A stretch of 50,176 nt of DNA from Lachnospiraceae bacterium UBA3632 (GCA_002373975.1 DFKZ01000007.1:1-50176), one strand, 5' to 3'. Positions 7,911 through 18,052 are shown, numbered from the stretch's first letter. Numbers and translations are program-made. Notes: generated by a model from the sequence alone, not told the origin.

Positions 7911-9434
7911 TCACTGTCTTCCGGTGTCTCTGTTCTTCAGTCTTGTCCTTATCATTATAAACAGAATGCCCGCAAGCAAAGCGCCGACAACCACAAATAC
8001 GGGAACCGGGATATTCTTTGCATTAAAGCAGCGCACATTTATCCACATCCTATTGATCCTGGCATTGGCATCGGGATCGAAGTACCACATTACCGCACTT
8101 CTGTCTATTACATCCGATGTGGGATACTGAGCATACAGCTGCCTTCTGGTCTGCTCCTCCGGAACCATGAGTATATAGTCCTCATCCTCCGGATCTCCCG
8201 AGAAGAAGTATCCTACAGGGTAATCCACCACATCCTCTTCGTCATCCTCCGCGGCATAATTCCACTCAAGATACTCATATACTCTACCATCATCGCCGCC
8301 GGATATAACTGAAGTGTATCCGATATAATACATGTTCCTGACTGCGTTTTCCGGCATGGAAAGGAAGTTGACAAATGCCTCTGCAGCCTGCTTCTTTGCG
8401 GGATCGTTTCCGATCCCCTCCTTAAGCATTACCCATCCGTCAAACCACAGGTTGGTGCTCTCCTCGGGAACCGCAAATTCCAGATAAAAGTCGTCCTCCT
8501 CGGCCTGGTCCATGGCGTATACCGCATCCCCGGACCACTGGTAGTTTGCCACCACCTTACCGGTGATCATATCGGCCTTTCCACTGTCGGTCTCGAAAGA
8601 ATAGAGATTATTCTTTGCCTTCTGCAGATAATCCTGCACCGCCAGTACTGTTTCCTCAGAGACATCATTCATCTCGTCCATAAGGAGTGACCGGTAGTCG
8701 GGATCTGCAATAAACGAGGGATCCGTAAGCTTGTCGGATTTTACCGCGCCTACGGCCGCAAACATAGAATCACGCACGTTATCTTTAATGGTGATCCTGC
8801 GATACACATCCTCGTTATCAAAAATATGCCAGGTGGACGCATCCTCACGGCTCACCTCGTCGGGGTTGTAGATGATTCCCGTAACTCCCCACATATAGCC
8901 GGCCGCATATTTGCTCCAGCTCTCTCCGTTTATCTCATTCTCGTCAAATACGTCGCGTATATAGGGCGATACGCCTTTCACATAGTAGTTATTCTCGTCC
9001 TCTTCGTCAAAAAAGTTCTGAGAAAAAGGCTCCAGCCAGTCTTCCGACATCAGCTTCATGATCATATAGTCGGAGGGACATACAAGGTCGTACTCATCAC
9101 CTATGGTGAGCATGTTATAAAGCTCTTCGTTGGTTCCGAAGCAGCTGTATTCAACCTCAACCTTCCGGCCATATGTCTCGAGATACCAATCTTCAAAGTC
9201 CTCCACAAGAGAGTTTTCTCCAAAGATATCACCGCTGTCCAAGTCGATGACCTCGTCATCTTCCCAGTCTCCCTCATCTATATACTCTTCCCAGTTGCAG
9301 ACGCGGAGCACAATTGGCTGATCTGTGGATTCTCCGTCCATCGCAAAGGCTGTCACGGAATCTGAAATAAACGCTCCAAGCACGACGGCAGTCACTACCG
9401 TGAGAGCAAGAACCTGCTTGATCTTTTTCATCAT
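7911..9434 (-). CDS. potD: Polyamine-type ABC transporter substrate-binding protein with C-terminal membrane anchor
   Basis: The 507-residue product starts with a Sec signal peptide (about 1-31) and continues with a spermidine/putrescine-type solute-binding fold (LRVCNWEEYID near the mature start, YDLVCPSDYMI, ANYQWSGDAVY, WFDGWVML). Usual PotD proteins are about 350 residues; this one has acidic insertions. It has no lipobox cysteine. Instead a hydrophobic segment near 472-493 followed by Arg and Lys suggests anchoring in the membrane by the C-terminus. Its ATG overlaps the potC stop by four bases, so translation is probably coupled. Polyamine is the family substrate; the true ligand is not proven. 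Confidence 0.88.
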   Translation of the reverse strand: MMKKIKQVLALTVVTAVVLGAFISDSVTAFAMDGESTDQPIVLRVCNWEEYIDEGDWEDDEVIDLDSGDIFGENSLVEDFEDWYLETYGRKVEVEYSCFGTNEELYNMLTIGDEYDLVCPSDYMIMKLMSEDWLEPFSQNFFDEEDENNYYVKGVSPYIRDVFDENEINGESWSKYAAGYMWGVTGIIYNPDEVSREDASTWHIFDNEDVYRRITIKDNVRDSMFAAVGAVKSDKLTDPSFIADPDYRSLLMDEMNDVSEETVLAVQDYLQKAKNNLYSFETDSGKADMITGKVVANYQWSGDAVYAMDQAEEDDFYLEFAVPEESTNLWFDGWVMLKEGIGNDPAKKQAAEAFVNFLSMPENAVRNMYYIGYTSVISGGDDGRVYEYLEWNYAAEDDEEDVVDYPVGYFFSGDPEDEDYILMVPEEQTRRQLYAQYPTSDVIDRSAVMWYFDPDANARINRMWINVRCFNAKNIPVPVFVVVGALLAGILFIMIRTRLKNRDTGRQ

Positions 9435-10234
9435 ACAAGCCCTCCTTCCCTGTCGTCCTTTTTATTTCTATATATATTCATGCCGATGACCACGCAGATA
9501 ACGATCACGAAGATCGCCGTCGAAAGAGCCCAGAGCGCGGTCTTTATCTCGGTGTGTGAGCCTCTGGTGGCGTTTACGACATAAGTACTTATGGTATCAA
9601 ATGTAGCAGGCTTGGTGTAGGTGGCAATGAAATAATCATCCAGTGAAAGAGTGATCGCCATAGCAAAGCCCGATACAATTCCCCCCGATATCTGGGGTAT
9701 GATTATTCTCCTCAAAGCCACAGCGGGCGATGCACCAAGGTCCAGCGCCGCCTCATACAGGCTCTGATCCATCTGCTTAAGCTTGGGGATGACCGAAAGG
9801 TACACAAAAGGCACCGAAAGCACCACATGTCCTATTATAAGAGGCACAAATGTCTCCTTGCTTATCCCAAGCACTACTACTAGCAAAATACACAGTGAAA
9901 AGCCCGTAACTACATCGGCATTTACAACCGGGATCTGATTGACCACCCCGATAACCTGCCCGGTGCGCTTTTTGGAGTAAAATGCTCCTATTGCTCCGGC
10001 AGTTCCCAGAATAGTGGATATGATCGCGCTTCCCAGTGCCAGCGCCAGAGTTCCCCATATCATCTCACCCAGCTCCGGGGTTGTGAAAAGAGTAATATAA
10101 TTTGCCAGTGAGAATCCTCTTATGGCACCTATCGTCGTTGAATCGGTAAAACTGTACACCGCAAGTATCAGGATGGGTGCATACATGAATATGAGTCCGA
10201 GTGCCAGAATAACAGGTCCGATCGCTTTTTTCAT
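9431..10234 (-). CDS. potC: Polyamine-type ABC transporter permease
   Basis: This 267-residue membrane protein has about six transmembrane helices and the permease coupling loop (EAALDLGASPAVALRRIIIPQ, about 160-180) that contacts the ATPase. It is the second permease of the pot operon and overlaps both neighbours by four bases (potB upstream, potD downstream), which fixes the start and indicates coupled translation. Length and motif spacing fit PotC. Confidence 0.92.
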   Translation of the reverse strand: MKKAIGPVILALGLIFMYAPILILAVYSFTDSTTIGAIRGFSLANYITLFTTPELGEMIWGTLALALGSAIISTILGTAGAIGAFYSKKRTGQVIGVVNQIPVVNADVVTGFSLCILLVVVLGISKETFVPLIIGHVVLSVPFVYLSVIPKLKQMDQSLYEAALDLGASPAVALRRIIIPQISGGIVSGFAMAITLSLDDYFIATYTKPATFDTISTYVVNATRGSHTEIKTALWALSTAIFVIVICVVIGMNIYRNKKDDREGGLV

Positions 10235-11022
10235 AGCAGCACTCCTTTCTGCCCCTCATCCTCCTCGGCAGAGCCGGAGATCAGAGTAAATACGCATATG
10301 ATAAGAAGAAGTATCAGGGCTATCATTGATCCGCCGTGCCAGTCGTACGCGGAGAAATAGCTTCCGATAAGGCTTCCCATGATGTATGTGCTGTTATAGA
10401 GCATATCAAGCACAACATAATTGGTCATTGCAGGGAGAAATACCATTGATACACCGCTCACGATCCCCGGCATGGACAGAGGAAGCGTAACCTTTAAGAA
10501 CGCCTGTACATCCCCCGCTCCCAGATCTTTTGCGGCTTCAAGCAGATTTCCGTCCAGCTTGGAGATCGCATTGTAGAGCGGAAGTATCATAAAAGGCAGG
10601 AAATCGTATGTCATACCGATGACCGAATTGATAAAGGGATGGAATGCAAGGTTTCCCTCTATTGCCGTAAGGATTTCCTTTAATGCGGTGAGCCTCAAAG
10701 TGAAATTGATCCACATGGGCATGACAAAGAGCATCACCACCACGGCCTTGGCCTTAAATCCGCTCTTTGCCAGCACATAAGCTATGGGGTAAGCTATTAC
10801 AAGGCACACCACTGTCACCGCAAGAGCCAGCATAAGTGAGTAAAACAGCGTGCCTATGGTATTTGAATCGGTAAAGAAACCGATAAGATTTGCTGCGGAA
10901 AAATGTCCCGTACTGTTGGTAAACGCATAATAAAAGAGAACTATCAGGGGTGCGACCACGAAAAGCAGCAGAAATACCGCATAGGGGATCCCCAGATATT
11001 TTCTTGCAAATATCTTTTTCAT
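10231..11022 (-). CDS. potB: Polyamine-type ABC transporter permease
   Basis: The 263-residue product has six predicted membrane helices and the coupling loop EAAKDLGAGDVQAFLKVTLP (about 161-180), as expected for PotB. The start has GGAG upstream and lies 12 bases after the potA stop. With potC it should form the membrane channel of the importer. Confidence 0.92.
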   Translation of the reverse strand: MKKIFARKYLGIPYAVFLLLFVVAPLIVLFYYAFTNSTGHFSAANLIGFFTDSNTIGTLFYSLMLALAVTVVCLVIAYPIAYVLAKSGFKAKAVVVMLFVMPMWINFTLRLTALKEILTAIEGNLAFHPFINSVIGMTYDFLPFMILPLYNAISKLDGNLLEAAKDLGAGDVQAFLKVTLPLSMPGIVSGVSMVFLPAMTNYVVLDMLYNSTYIMGSLIGSYFSAYDWHGGSMIALILLLIICVFTLISGSAEEDEGQKGVLL

Positions 11023-11034
11023 CCGGTGCTCCTC

Positions 11035-12471
11035 CTACTTCTTGATCGCGAATTTCATCTTATCTTCCGGAAGGATAAGGCCTACCACGTCATCCATGTT
11101 CCAGAGATATTCATCATCAACAATAAGGTCGTGGCCGTGCACGGTACGCACTACATAACTGTAATGATCGCCCTTATAAATAAGGTTTATTATCTTTCCG
11201 CTGGTGAGGCCGGCATCCTCATCATCACTCATCTGAATGTCGCCGGGCTCGATGGAAACCAGTACCTTAAGCTTGTCTGTGTCGATCTTCTCTCCGCTTG
11301 CATCCCTTAGTTCACCGTCCGTGATCTTTGATCCGGGTATAAGCTTTGTAAGATCACATGTTATTTTATGATCAGCAAACTCAAGATTAAGATCATCGCC
11401 CACTTCTGCCTCAAATCTTGTGGTGTGATCCTCAGCTATCATGATATGTATTCCGTCGGGATCGAGCTTCATTCCGATCTCATCTCCGACCTTTGCGGAC
11501 TTGGTCGACTGGATCACCATCTCGTATTTACCGGATTCAACAGCGATCTCGTAGTGGATACCCTTAAAGATAACAGATGTAACTTTTCCCACTATAGTCC
11601 CTTCCGCGGGGGGTGTCATAATAACATCCTCGGGGCGGACTACCACGTCCACAAGGGTTCCCTCATCCACATCATCCACACACTCGAATTCCCCGCCTGC
11701 AAAACGGGCCTTGAGATGTCCTGTCATTATGCCCTTGAAAATGTTGCTCTCACCGATAAAGTCGGCAACAAACGCGTTCTTGGGCTCATTGTAGATGTCC
11801 TCGGGCGTTCCGATCTGCTGGGTGCGTCCGCCGTTCATTACCACGATGGTATCGGACATGGTAAGAGCCTCCTCCTGATCGTGGGTAACATAGATGAAGG
11901 TGATCCCCAGCTGAGCATGCATATTTTTAAGCTCGAGCTGCATTTCCTTTCTCATCTTAAGATCCAGTGCTCCAAGCGGCTCGTCCAGAAGCAGGATCTT
12001 GGGCTCGTTTACAAGCGCACGTGCGATAGCTATTCTCTGCTGCTGACCTCCCGAGAGAGTTGACACTCTTCTCTTTTCAAAGCCTTCAAGGTCAACCATC
12101 TCGAGTACACGCCCGACCTTTTTGGCGATAACATCCGGTGCCAGCCCCTTAAGCTTAAGTCCGAAAGCGATGTTTTCAAATATATTCATATGCGGGAAAA
12201 GTGCATACCTCTGAAAGACCGTATTTATCGGCCTTTTGTTGGGCGGAAGCTGCGCTATATCCTGTCCGTCAAGAAGTATCTGTCCCTTTGTGGGAAGATC
12301 AAACCCGGCTATCATTCTAAGCGTGGTCGTCTTACCGCATCCCGAGGGTCCCAGGAATGTAACGAATTCTCCCTTTCTGACCTGAAGATTAAAATCGTCA
12401 ACAGCCGTAAAGCCGTTATCTTCATAGGTCTTAGTGATGTTTTTCAGTTCAATGATGTACTTTTCTGCCAT
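11035..12471 (-). CDS. potA: Polyamine-type ABC transporter ATPase with extended C-terminal region
   Basis: The 478-residue ATPase shows Walker A GPSGCGKTT (about 40-48), signature LSGGQQQR, Walker B ILLLDEP and the switch histidine in THDQ. I chose the ATG at 12471 because AAGGAG lies nine bases upstream; the longer frame from 12513 lacks a site. PotA is normally 350-380 residues. Here the C-terminal part contains two TOBE-like segments, one around 275-340 (GKVTSVIFKGIHYEI) and one around 420-475 (GKIINLIYKGDHYSYVV). This suggests a duplicated regulatory domain. It is the first gene of the pot operon. Confidence 0.92.
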   Translation of the reverse strand: MAEKYIIELKNITKTYEDNGFTAVDDFNLQVRKGEFVTFLGPSGCGKTTTLRMIAGFDLPTKGQILLDGQDIAQLPPNKRPINTVFQRYALFPHMNIFENIAFGLKLKGLAPDVIAKKVGRVLEMVDLEGFEKRRVSTLSGGQQQRIAIARALVNEPKILLLDEPLGALDLKMRKEMQLELKNMHAQLGITFIYVTHDQEEALTMSDTIVVMNGGRTQQIGTPEDIYNEPKNAFVADFIGESNIFKGIMTGHLKARFAGGEFECVDDVDEGTLVDVVVRPEDVIMTPPAEGTIVGKVTSVIFKGIHYEIAVESGKYEMVIQSTKSAKVGDEIGMKLDPDGIHIMIAEDHTTRFEAEVGDDLNLEFADHKITCDLTKLIPGSKITDGELRDASGEKIDTDKLKVLVSIEPGDIQMSDDEDAGLTSGKIINLIYKGDHYSYVVRTVHGHDLIVDDEYLWNMDDVVGLILPEDKMKFAIKK

Positions 12472-12892
12472 TTTCATTCGCTCCTTGCATCTACTGCATT
12501 TTTCAGCACACATAAAAAGCGCCTTTGTTCAAACTCACACTGTAGTCATTTACAAAGCAATGAGCTTCTTTATTTCCGAAACTCAAGGAAAGTAATGACC
12601 CGTTAAATTTGGACAAAAGCACTCTTCGCTCGGGCATTTATGACAATGTATCATATATAAATGAAAAAATAAAGGGGTTAAACGCAATTTTACGATAAAA
12701 AACATAATTTAGCAAAATATACATAGTTTCTGCACTTTTCTGGATATCCTTTTCCCGTCGGATATTATATAGTCATATATACAGAGAAAGATTCCGGGGC
12801 GGAATAAAACAAAGAATTATAAGAAAAAACAAAGAATCCCAAAAAGAATCAAAATAAGTAACACCAGACAAATCATAACACGGAGGTATATC
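12472..12892. other. Divergent intergenic region between potA and the beta-helix gene
   Basis: This 421-base AT-rich gap must hold both divergent promoters. I see AT-rich promoter-like stretches (TATTAT near 12764, TATGATACAT on the minus strand near 12645) but no pair of boxes with good spacing on either strand. A short ATTCC/GGAAT hairpin near 12792-12806 and a purine-rich leader precede the beta-helix gene. No open frame or RNA gene is evident. Confidence 0.4.
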
Positions 12893-14905
12893 ATGGCAAA
12901 AAACAGGACTTTCTATGTAAACATCAGCGCCTCAAAGGACGGAAACGGCTCCAAAGAGATGCCCTTCAAGCACATTAACGATGCGGCAAAGGTTGCGGAA
13001 GCGGGTGACGAAGTAATAGTTGCTCCCGGCATCTACCGCGAATACGTGTGCCCCAGAAATGCGGGAACTGAGGACGCCCCCATCGTTTACCGCTCCGAAA
13101 AGCCCCTCGGAGCAGTTATCACCGGTGCGGAAGAATTAAAGAGCTGGAAAAAGTATAAGGGCGATGTGTGGACCGCGCGCGTGAGCAACAGCATGTTCGG
13201 GGCCTTCAATCCCTATAAGGAGATAATCGGCGGCGACTGGTATTTTTCAGACAAGATAAGACATCCGGGTGCCGTGTTCCTTAACGATAAGATGTTGTTT
13301 GAGGCAGACTCTCTTGCTGAGTGCGTTAAGGCTCCCGTTGACAAATTTGCATGGGACAGCGAAGGGTCCAGATACAAATACTTTGTTCAGCAGGACGAAA
13401 AGACTGATGAAACCGTGCTTTATGCCAACTTCAGAGGTGCGGATCCCAACAAGGAAAATGTTGAGATCAGTGTGCGCAGAAACTGCTTCATGCCGGACAA
13501 AAATTATGTAAACTATATTACAGTTTCAGGCTTTAATATCAATAAGGCTGCCACCACATGGGCGCCTCCCGCTGCATATCAGGACGGAATGATCGGCCCC
13601 CACTGGTCAAAGGGCTGGGTTATAGAGGACTGCGAGGTATACGGTAGCCGCTGCTGCGGAATTTCCCTCGGAAAATACCTTGATCCCGAGAATGATATGT
13701 ACTTTACAAAAAAATGGGTAAAGAGCCCCACTCAGATGGAACGCGATGCAGTATGCCGCGGGCAGTTCCACGGCTGGACAAAGGAGCGCATAGGAAGCCA
13801 TACCGTGCGCCGCTGTCACATCCATCACTGCGAGCAGACCGGTATCGTCGGAAGAATGGGAGCCGTCTTCTCTACGATCGAGGACAATCACATCCACGAT
13901 ATCTGCACATCTTCGCAGCTGCGGGGTGCCGAGACCGCCGGCATCAAGCTCCACGCCGGAATAGATGTGACCATACGCAGGAATCACATCCATCACTGCA
14001 TCATGGGCGTGTGGCTCGACTGGGAAGCTCAGGGTGCAAGGATCTCCCAAAACCTTATGCACGACAATTACCGCCCCGACGGTGTTGATACCGTTAACGG
14101 TATCATGTTCCACACCGATGTGTTTATCGAGGTCGGACACGGCCCTACTCTTATCGATAATAACCTTCTGCTTTCAAGAGTGTCTGTTACAATACCCAGC
14201 GAAGGCATTGCCTGCGTTCACAACCTTATGCTCGGCTCCTTCAGCCTCATCAATTCCGGAGTAGACAGCATCGTGAACGGACAGCGCGAGCCCCGCTACA
14301 CCCCCTACCACATCCGCCACAGGACGGAGGTCGCAGGCTTTATGACCATCCTCCACGGAGATGACAGGATCTACAACAATATCTTTGTCCAGAAGTATAA
14401 AATAGAGGACAAAAAGAAAACACCTCAGGATGCTGATTACATGGCAGTGGGAACCAAGTGCTTCGACATATTCCCCACATACAAGGAATGGCATGCACCT
14501 TTTGAAAAGGGAGACCGTCCCGACATGGGCGCCCTGGCCAATGCTCACTTCGGGCATCTTCCCGTATGGCTTGCGGGAAATGCATACTTTAACGGAGCGA
14601 ATGTGTGCAAGAACGAAAAAGACAAGCTTGTGGATAAGAAGAATAAGGTAACTGTCGAGCTTGTTGAAAAGGACGGAAAATACACTCTGAAGACAAATGT
14701 ATATTCCTTCCTTAAAGGATTCAGCGTCGGAATGATCGACAGCGATATCCTCGACTGCGCATTTGAGCCCGAGCAGCGCTTCGAGTCCCCCGACGGAAGC
14801 ACCATCACCTTCAATTCCGACTTCCTCGGAAATCACAGGGATCTTACCGTTATCCCGGGGCCTTTTGCCGACGAAAAAGCTGCCAAAAAAGTGCTGTGGC
14901 AATGA
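12893..14905 (+). CDS. Right-handed parallel beta-helix protein, cytoplasmic
   Basis: The 670-residue protein opens with the typical N-terminal cap of this fold (FYVNISASKDGNGSKEMPF, then AGDEVIVAPGIYRE) and shows successive His/Asn-rich coils such as HIHHCEQTG, NHIHDI and NHIHHCIMGVWLDW (about 300-370). Such proteins are mostly polysaccharide lyases, epimerases or glycosidases. The absence of a signal peptide suggests a cytoplasmic enzyme acting on imported oligosaccharides. I cannot assign a family or catalytic residues. The start has GGAGG at the right distance. It is convergent with the SbcC-like gene, whose stop lies four bases away, and no terminator is evident in between. Confidence 0.75.
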   Translation: MAKNRTFYVNISASKDGNGSKEMPFKHINDAAKVAEAGDEVIVAPGIYREYVCPRNAGTEDAPIVYRSEKPLGAVITGAEELKSWKKYKGDVWTARVSNSMFGAFNPYKEIIGGDWYFSDKIRHPGAVFLNDKMLFEADSLAECVKAPVDKFAWDSEGSRYKYFVQQDEKTDETVLYANFRGADPNKENVEISVRRNCFMPDKNYVNYITVSGFNINKAATTWAPPAAYQDGMIGPHWSKGWVIEDCEVYGSRCCGISLGKYLDPENDMYFTKKWVKSPTQMERDAVCRGQFHGWTKERIGSHTVRRCHIHHCEQTGIVGRMGAVFSTIEDNHIHDICTSSQLRGAETAGIKLHAGIDVTIRRNHIHHCIMGVWLDWEAQGARISQNLMHDNYRPDGVDTVNGIMFHTDVFIEVGHGPTLIDNNLLLSRVSVTIPSEGIACVHNLMLGSFSLINSGVDSIVNGQREPRYTPYHIRHRTEVAGFMTILHGDDRIYNNIFVQKYKIEDKKKTPQDADYMAVGTKCFDIFPTYKEWHAPFEKGDRPDMGALANAHFGHLPVWLAGNAYFNGANVCKNEKDKLVDKKNKVTVELVEKDGKYTLKTNVYSFLKGFSVGMIDSDILDCAFEPEQRFESPDGSTITFNSDFLGNHRDLTVIPGPFADEKAAKKVLWQ

Positions 14906-14909
14906 GTGA

Positions 14910-16937
14910 TCAGCCGCATCGGCTCTCATGACAGGAAAAATATATGATCTGATAATCATGGGATATCTTTTCCAAAAATCCCATGGCACCTTCAAGCCTT
15001 TTTTCATCGAGATTCACAAACGGATCATCAAAGATGAGAAAAGGCTTTTCCATATCATACATGGCATCGATCATAGCCATTCGCCTGCACAGACCGACCA
15101 GATCCTGATAACCCTCGCTGAGTGCCCTTATATCGTGGGTCGCTCCCGCTTCTCTAAGCAATATATTAAGATTGGCATCAAGCTCGTATTTATCCGGGCT
15201 GTCGGTAATAAGATCATGATACTTATCAAAGGATTCCTTAATCTCGTCCATATATTTGGACGAAAAGCTCTCCTTGGCCCTCTCAAGGAACCCTGCTGCC
15301 TTCAGGGCAATGTCATATTTATGCTTTAAAGCCGCCTGTTCCTCTTCCTGTCTTTGAAGCTCCTCTGCATCATCATCCATTATTCCCTGCTTTTCTATGG
15401 CTGTATTGTAATCACTCTCCTGCTGTTTCAAAGCTCTTCTGTTATTTTCAATTTCTTCTTTGATCTGCTTTGCCTCACTGTTTAACGCTTCCAGTGACAA
15501 AGCATCACCAAAGTCTGCCCCGTTGAGCTTTGAGACATCATGGTCTCTTTCATATTCCTCTTTTCTTGAAATAGCTTCATTCAGCTCTTTTTTAAGCTTT
15601 TCTGTCTCCCTTACGCTGTCTCTCAGTCTTCCGAGAGCCTGCAGAGGAGCACGGGGGCGGTCCATCCCATAGTTATCAAAAAACTCATCACAGGATTCAT
15701 CGGCCCGGGCTATATACTCTTCATCCTCCTCGATAGCCCGCATCATCTCATCATACTCATAAGCATCGTCATCATAGGATGCCGGCTTCCTGCTTCCCAC
15801 AATAAGAGAGATAATAAGCGTGATCAGCCCCGCTGCCCCAAGGGCTACGGCTACGGTCATATTAGAGAGCACAAACCATACCGCCGCGGCACCTCCGATA
15901 AACAGCACTCCCAGAATAACCCCTATGAGCTTCCCTTTCTTTGCGCTCGCATTCTTCTGCTCTTTTGATTCTATTACGGTCCCCAGCGCACGGGCTGCAG
16001 CCTTGTTGGCGGGGAGAGCATCCTTTCTTCTCTGCGCGCCTTCAAGGTTCTGAACAACCTCGTCTATCTCAGAAATCTGCGGAACCCTTCCGGGAAACGC
16101 CGACATTTCTTCTTCATACTTTTTCCTGGCACTTTCCTCAGCTTTTACAAGCCCCTCATACTTCTGAGCCTCAAGCTGTCTGTCCTTTTGAGCGCTAAGG
16201 ATTTCGGCTTTTTTCTGTACCTCCGCATACTTTTCTTCGCCCGATGCGCACTTTTCCTTCAATACTCTGATAGACCTTGAAAGTTCCGCGATCCGGCCGG
16301 CGATCTCATCTCTTCCCCTTATCTTCTCACGCAGAGCTGCTATGGATGAAGCCAGCTTGTTCAGCTTTCCTGTGGCTCTGTCCGGAGTGTTGGCATTCAA
16401 ATACTTTTCAATATTTGCTTTTACTTTATCGTAATCACCCATATCGGCGGTCTCATCCGAGACATCACCGATCTTGGCGCGGATTCCCACCGTTGCCGTC
16501 GTTTGGCAATCCTGCTGGGCTATGAAAACCGTTCGCATAAATGAATCAGCATCGATTCCGAACAGTTCCTCCCCCACCTTTTCTGTAAAATCACTGCTCA
16601 CAAGGTTTGTCGAAGCATCAAAAAGCGAAAAAGAATCACTTCCGCTTTTTTTATCCCCGAAGCTTTTTTCCATACGATATCTTTTGCCGCCTGCTTCGAA
16701 GACTATGCTACCTCCGTAAACTCCGGGCTGCCAGGGTTTGAATCTCTTTCTTTCATTTTCGATGATATCTTTTTTCCCGTCACCCAAAAAGCCGTAAAAC
16801 ATGACTCTTATAAAAGACGCAAATGTACTCTTTCCCCAGCCGTTATCTTCGTGGATGATATTTTTTCCGGATGAAAAATCGTGATCGAAATTGCTGATCT
16901 TTCCGAAATTTTCTATATGAGCACTTATCAGTTTCAT
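14910..16937 (-). CDS. SbcC/YhaN-like AAA ATPase with coiled coil and membrane hairpin
   Basis: The 675-residue protein has an SMC/Rad50-type head split by coiled coil. The N-terminus reads FGKISNF with Walker A NGWGKST (about 33-39), and the C-terminus has a signature-like LSEGYQDLV and Walker B FLIFDDPF. Between coiled-coil stretches, near 325-370, lie two hydrophobic segments forming a likely membrane hairpin, as in YhaN-type proteins and unlike nuclease SbcC. It is much shorter than SbcC (about 1000 residues). Its start overlaps the stop of the SbcD-like gene by four bases, so the two are coupled and probably act together in DNA-end processing or repair. Confidence 0.85.
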   Translation of the reverse strand: MKLISAHIENFGKISNFDHDFSSGKNIIHEDNGWGKSTFASFIRVMFYGFLGDGKKDIIENERKRFKPWQPGVYGGSIVFEAGGKRYRMEKSFGDKKSGSDSFSLFDASTNLVSSDFTEKVGEELFGIDADSFMRTVFIAQQDCQTTATVGIRAKIGDVSDETADMGDYDKVKANIEKYLNANTPDRATGKLNKLASSIAALREKIRGRDEIAGRIAELSRSIRVLKEKCASGEEKYAEVQKKAEILSAQKDRQLEAQKYEGLVKAEESARKKYEEEMSAFPGRVPQISEIDEVVQNLEGAQRRKDALPANKAAARALGTVIESKEQKNASAKKGKLIGVILGVLFIGGAAAVWFVLSNMTVAVALGAAGLITLIISLIVGSRKPASYDDDAYEYDEMMRAIEEDEEYIARADESCDEFFDNYGMDRPRAPLQALGRLRDSVRETEKLKKELNEAISRKEEYERDHDVSKLNGADFGDALSLEALNSEAKQIKEEIENNRRALKQQESDYNTAIEKQGIMDDDAEELQRQEEEQAALKHKYDIALKAAGFLERAKESFSSKYMDEIKESFDKYHDLITDSPDKYELDANLNILLREAGATHDIRALSEGYQDLVGLCRRMAMIDAMYDMEKPFLIFDDPFVNLDEKRLEGAMGFLEKISHDYQIIYFSCHESRCG

Positions 16938-18052
16938 GCCTGTATATCCTCCCCTCGCAGAGCCGCAAGCCCAAAGACTATTATCTGTGCTTTCTCGTCA
17001 TCGGAAAGAGTCTCATCGTTTTTAACAAGTCTTACAAACTCTCCTTTTAAGGAGGCGTCAAGCTCATAATCGTTATAATCGACAAAAAGCTTTGACCTGT
17101 CGTAAACCTTGGCAAAATAAAAGTCCCTGCCAAGCTCCGCCTCAAGATATTCAGTGCTTTTTTCGCAATCGGCAGACACATTTCCCTCAAGGACGGCCTT
17201 GATAAGGTCCCGGTCGACGCATCCCGCGGCATGTGCCGTCTCCTTTATTTTATCCAGTATCTCCGTGGAATTTTCACAGTCCGAAATGTCCGTATGGAGC
17301 TCAAACATATGCCTCTTGGAAAAATCCATCAGCTCTCTTTTAACTTTCGTATAGTCGGCATCATCTATATCAAGGACCACGAATCCATGCTCCCCGCACT
17401 CATCAAAGCCGCGCCCCTCAAGGCATCCCGGATAGCAGTACCTGCCCCTTGGCAGAAGATCTCCCTCGTAGTACTCGTGAACATGTCCGAGTGCAAGATA
17501 GTCTATGCTCTTGTTCTTAAGCTCGTTAAGCCCTATGACTTCCGGCGATCCATCCTGCGAATAAGTGCCTGTCTGCCCGTGAAGGGTTACGATATTATAA
17601 TCAGCCGGATCAAGGTTTAATAGAGAATATGCGGTGCGATAGTTGGACTGCGAAAGCTCGATCCCCGATAGTGTGATCCTCCCAAGGCCGTTTTCCCCCA
17701 GAATGTATGTGGTCCAGCTCTCACCAAAGAGGTGCAGATTCCCGGGTATTTCATCCATTCCCTCTATAAACCTGTCACCGCCTCCGTGATTTCCTTTTAT
17801 ATAATAAAAGTCTATCTCCGGATTATCCCTGAACGCACTTATGACCGCGTTTTTCGTCGTGGCTGAAAAAGAATTCGTGTCAAAAAGATCCCCCGCTATT
17901 ATTATGGCGGAGACACCTTCGGATGCGGCATATCTTATCATATCAAGGAAAGTGATAAGTATCTCGTTCTTTCTTTCCTTGGCTTTTTCTTTGCTGAGAT
18001 TGGATGTCATCTTAGAATCAAGATGAATATCCGCACAGTGGATCAACTTCAT
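16934..18052 (-). CDS. SbcD/YhaO-like metallophosphoesterase
   Basis: The 372-residue protein has the calcineurin-type nuclease motifs in order: DIHLD (about 8-12), AGDLFD, GNHGG, LHGQTGT and GHVHEY. It is the Mre11/SbcD-type partner of the adjacent ATPase, presumably a Mn-dependent DNA exonuclease or endonuclease. AGGAGG lies upstream of the start. A weak minus-strand promoter (CTTACA, 17 bases, TAGAAT) is possible in the 180-base gap to the divergent permease gene. Confidence 0.87.
   Translation of the reverse strand: MKLIHCADIHLDSKMTSNLSKEKAKERKNEILITFLDMIRYAASEGVSAIIIAGDLFDTNSFSATTKNAVISAFRDNPEIDFYYIKGNHGGGDRFIEGMDEIPGNLHLFGESWTTYILGENGLGRITLSGIELSQSNYRTAYSLLNLDPADYNIVTLHGQTGTYSQDGSPEVIGLNELKNKSIDYLALGHVHEYYEGDLLPRGRYCYPGCLEGRGFDECGEHGFVVLDIDDADYTKVKRELMDFSKRHMFELHTDISDCENSTEILDKIKETAHAAGCVDRDLIKAVLEGNVSADCEKSTEYLEAELGRDFYFAKVYDRSKLFVDYNDYELDASLKGEFVRLVKNDETLSDDEKAQIIVFGLAALRGEDIQA

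Noticed and set aside
12472..12892. Promoter pair for potA and the beta-helix gene
   Set aside because: AT-rich boxes exist, but no -35/-10 pair with proper spacing could be defended.
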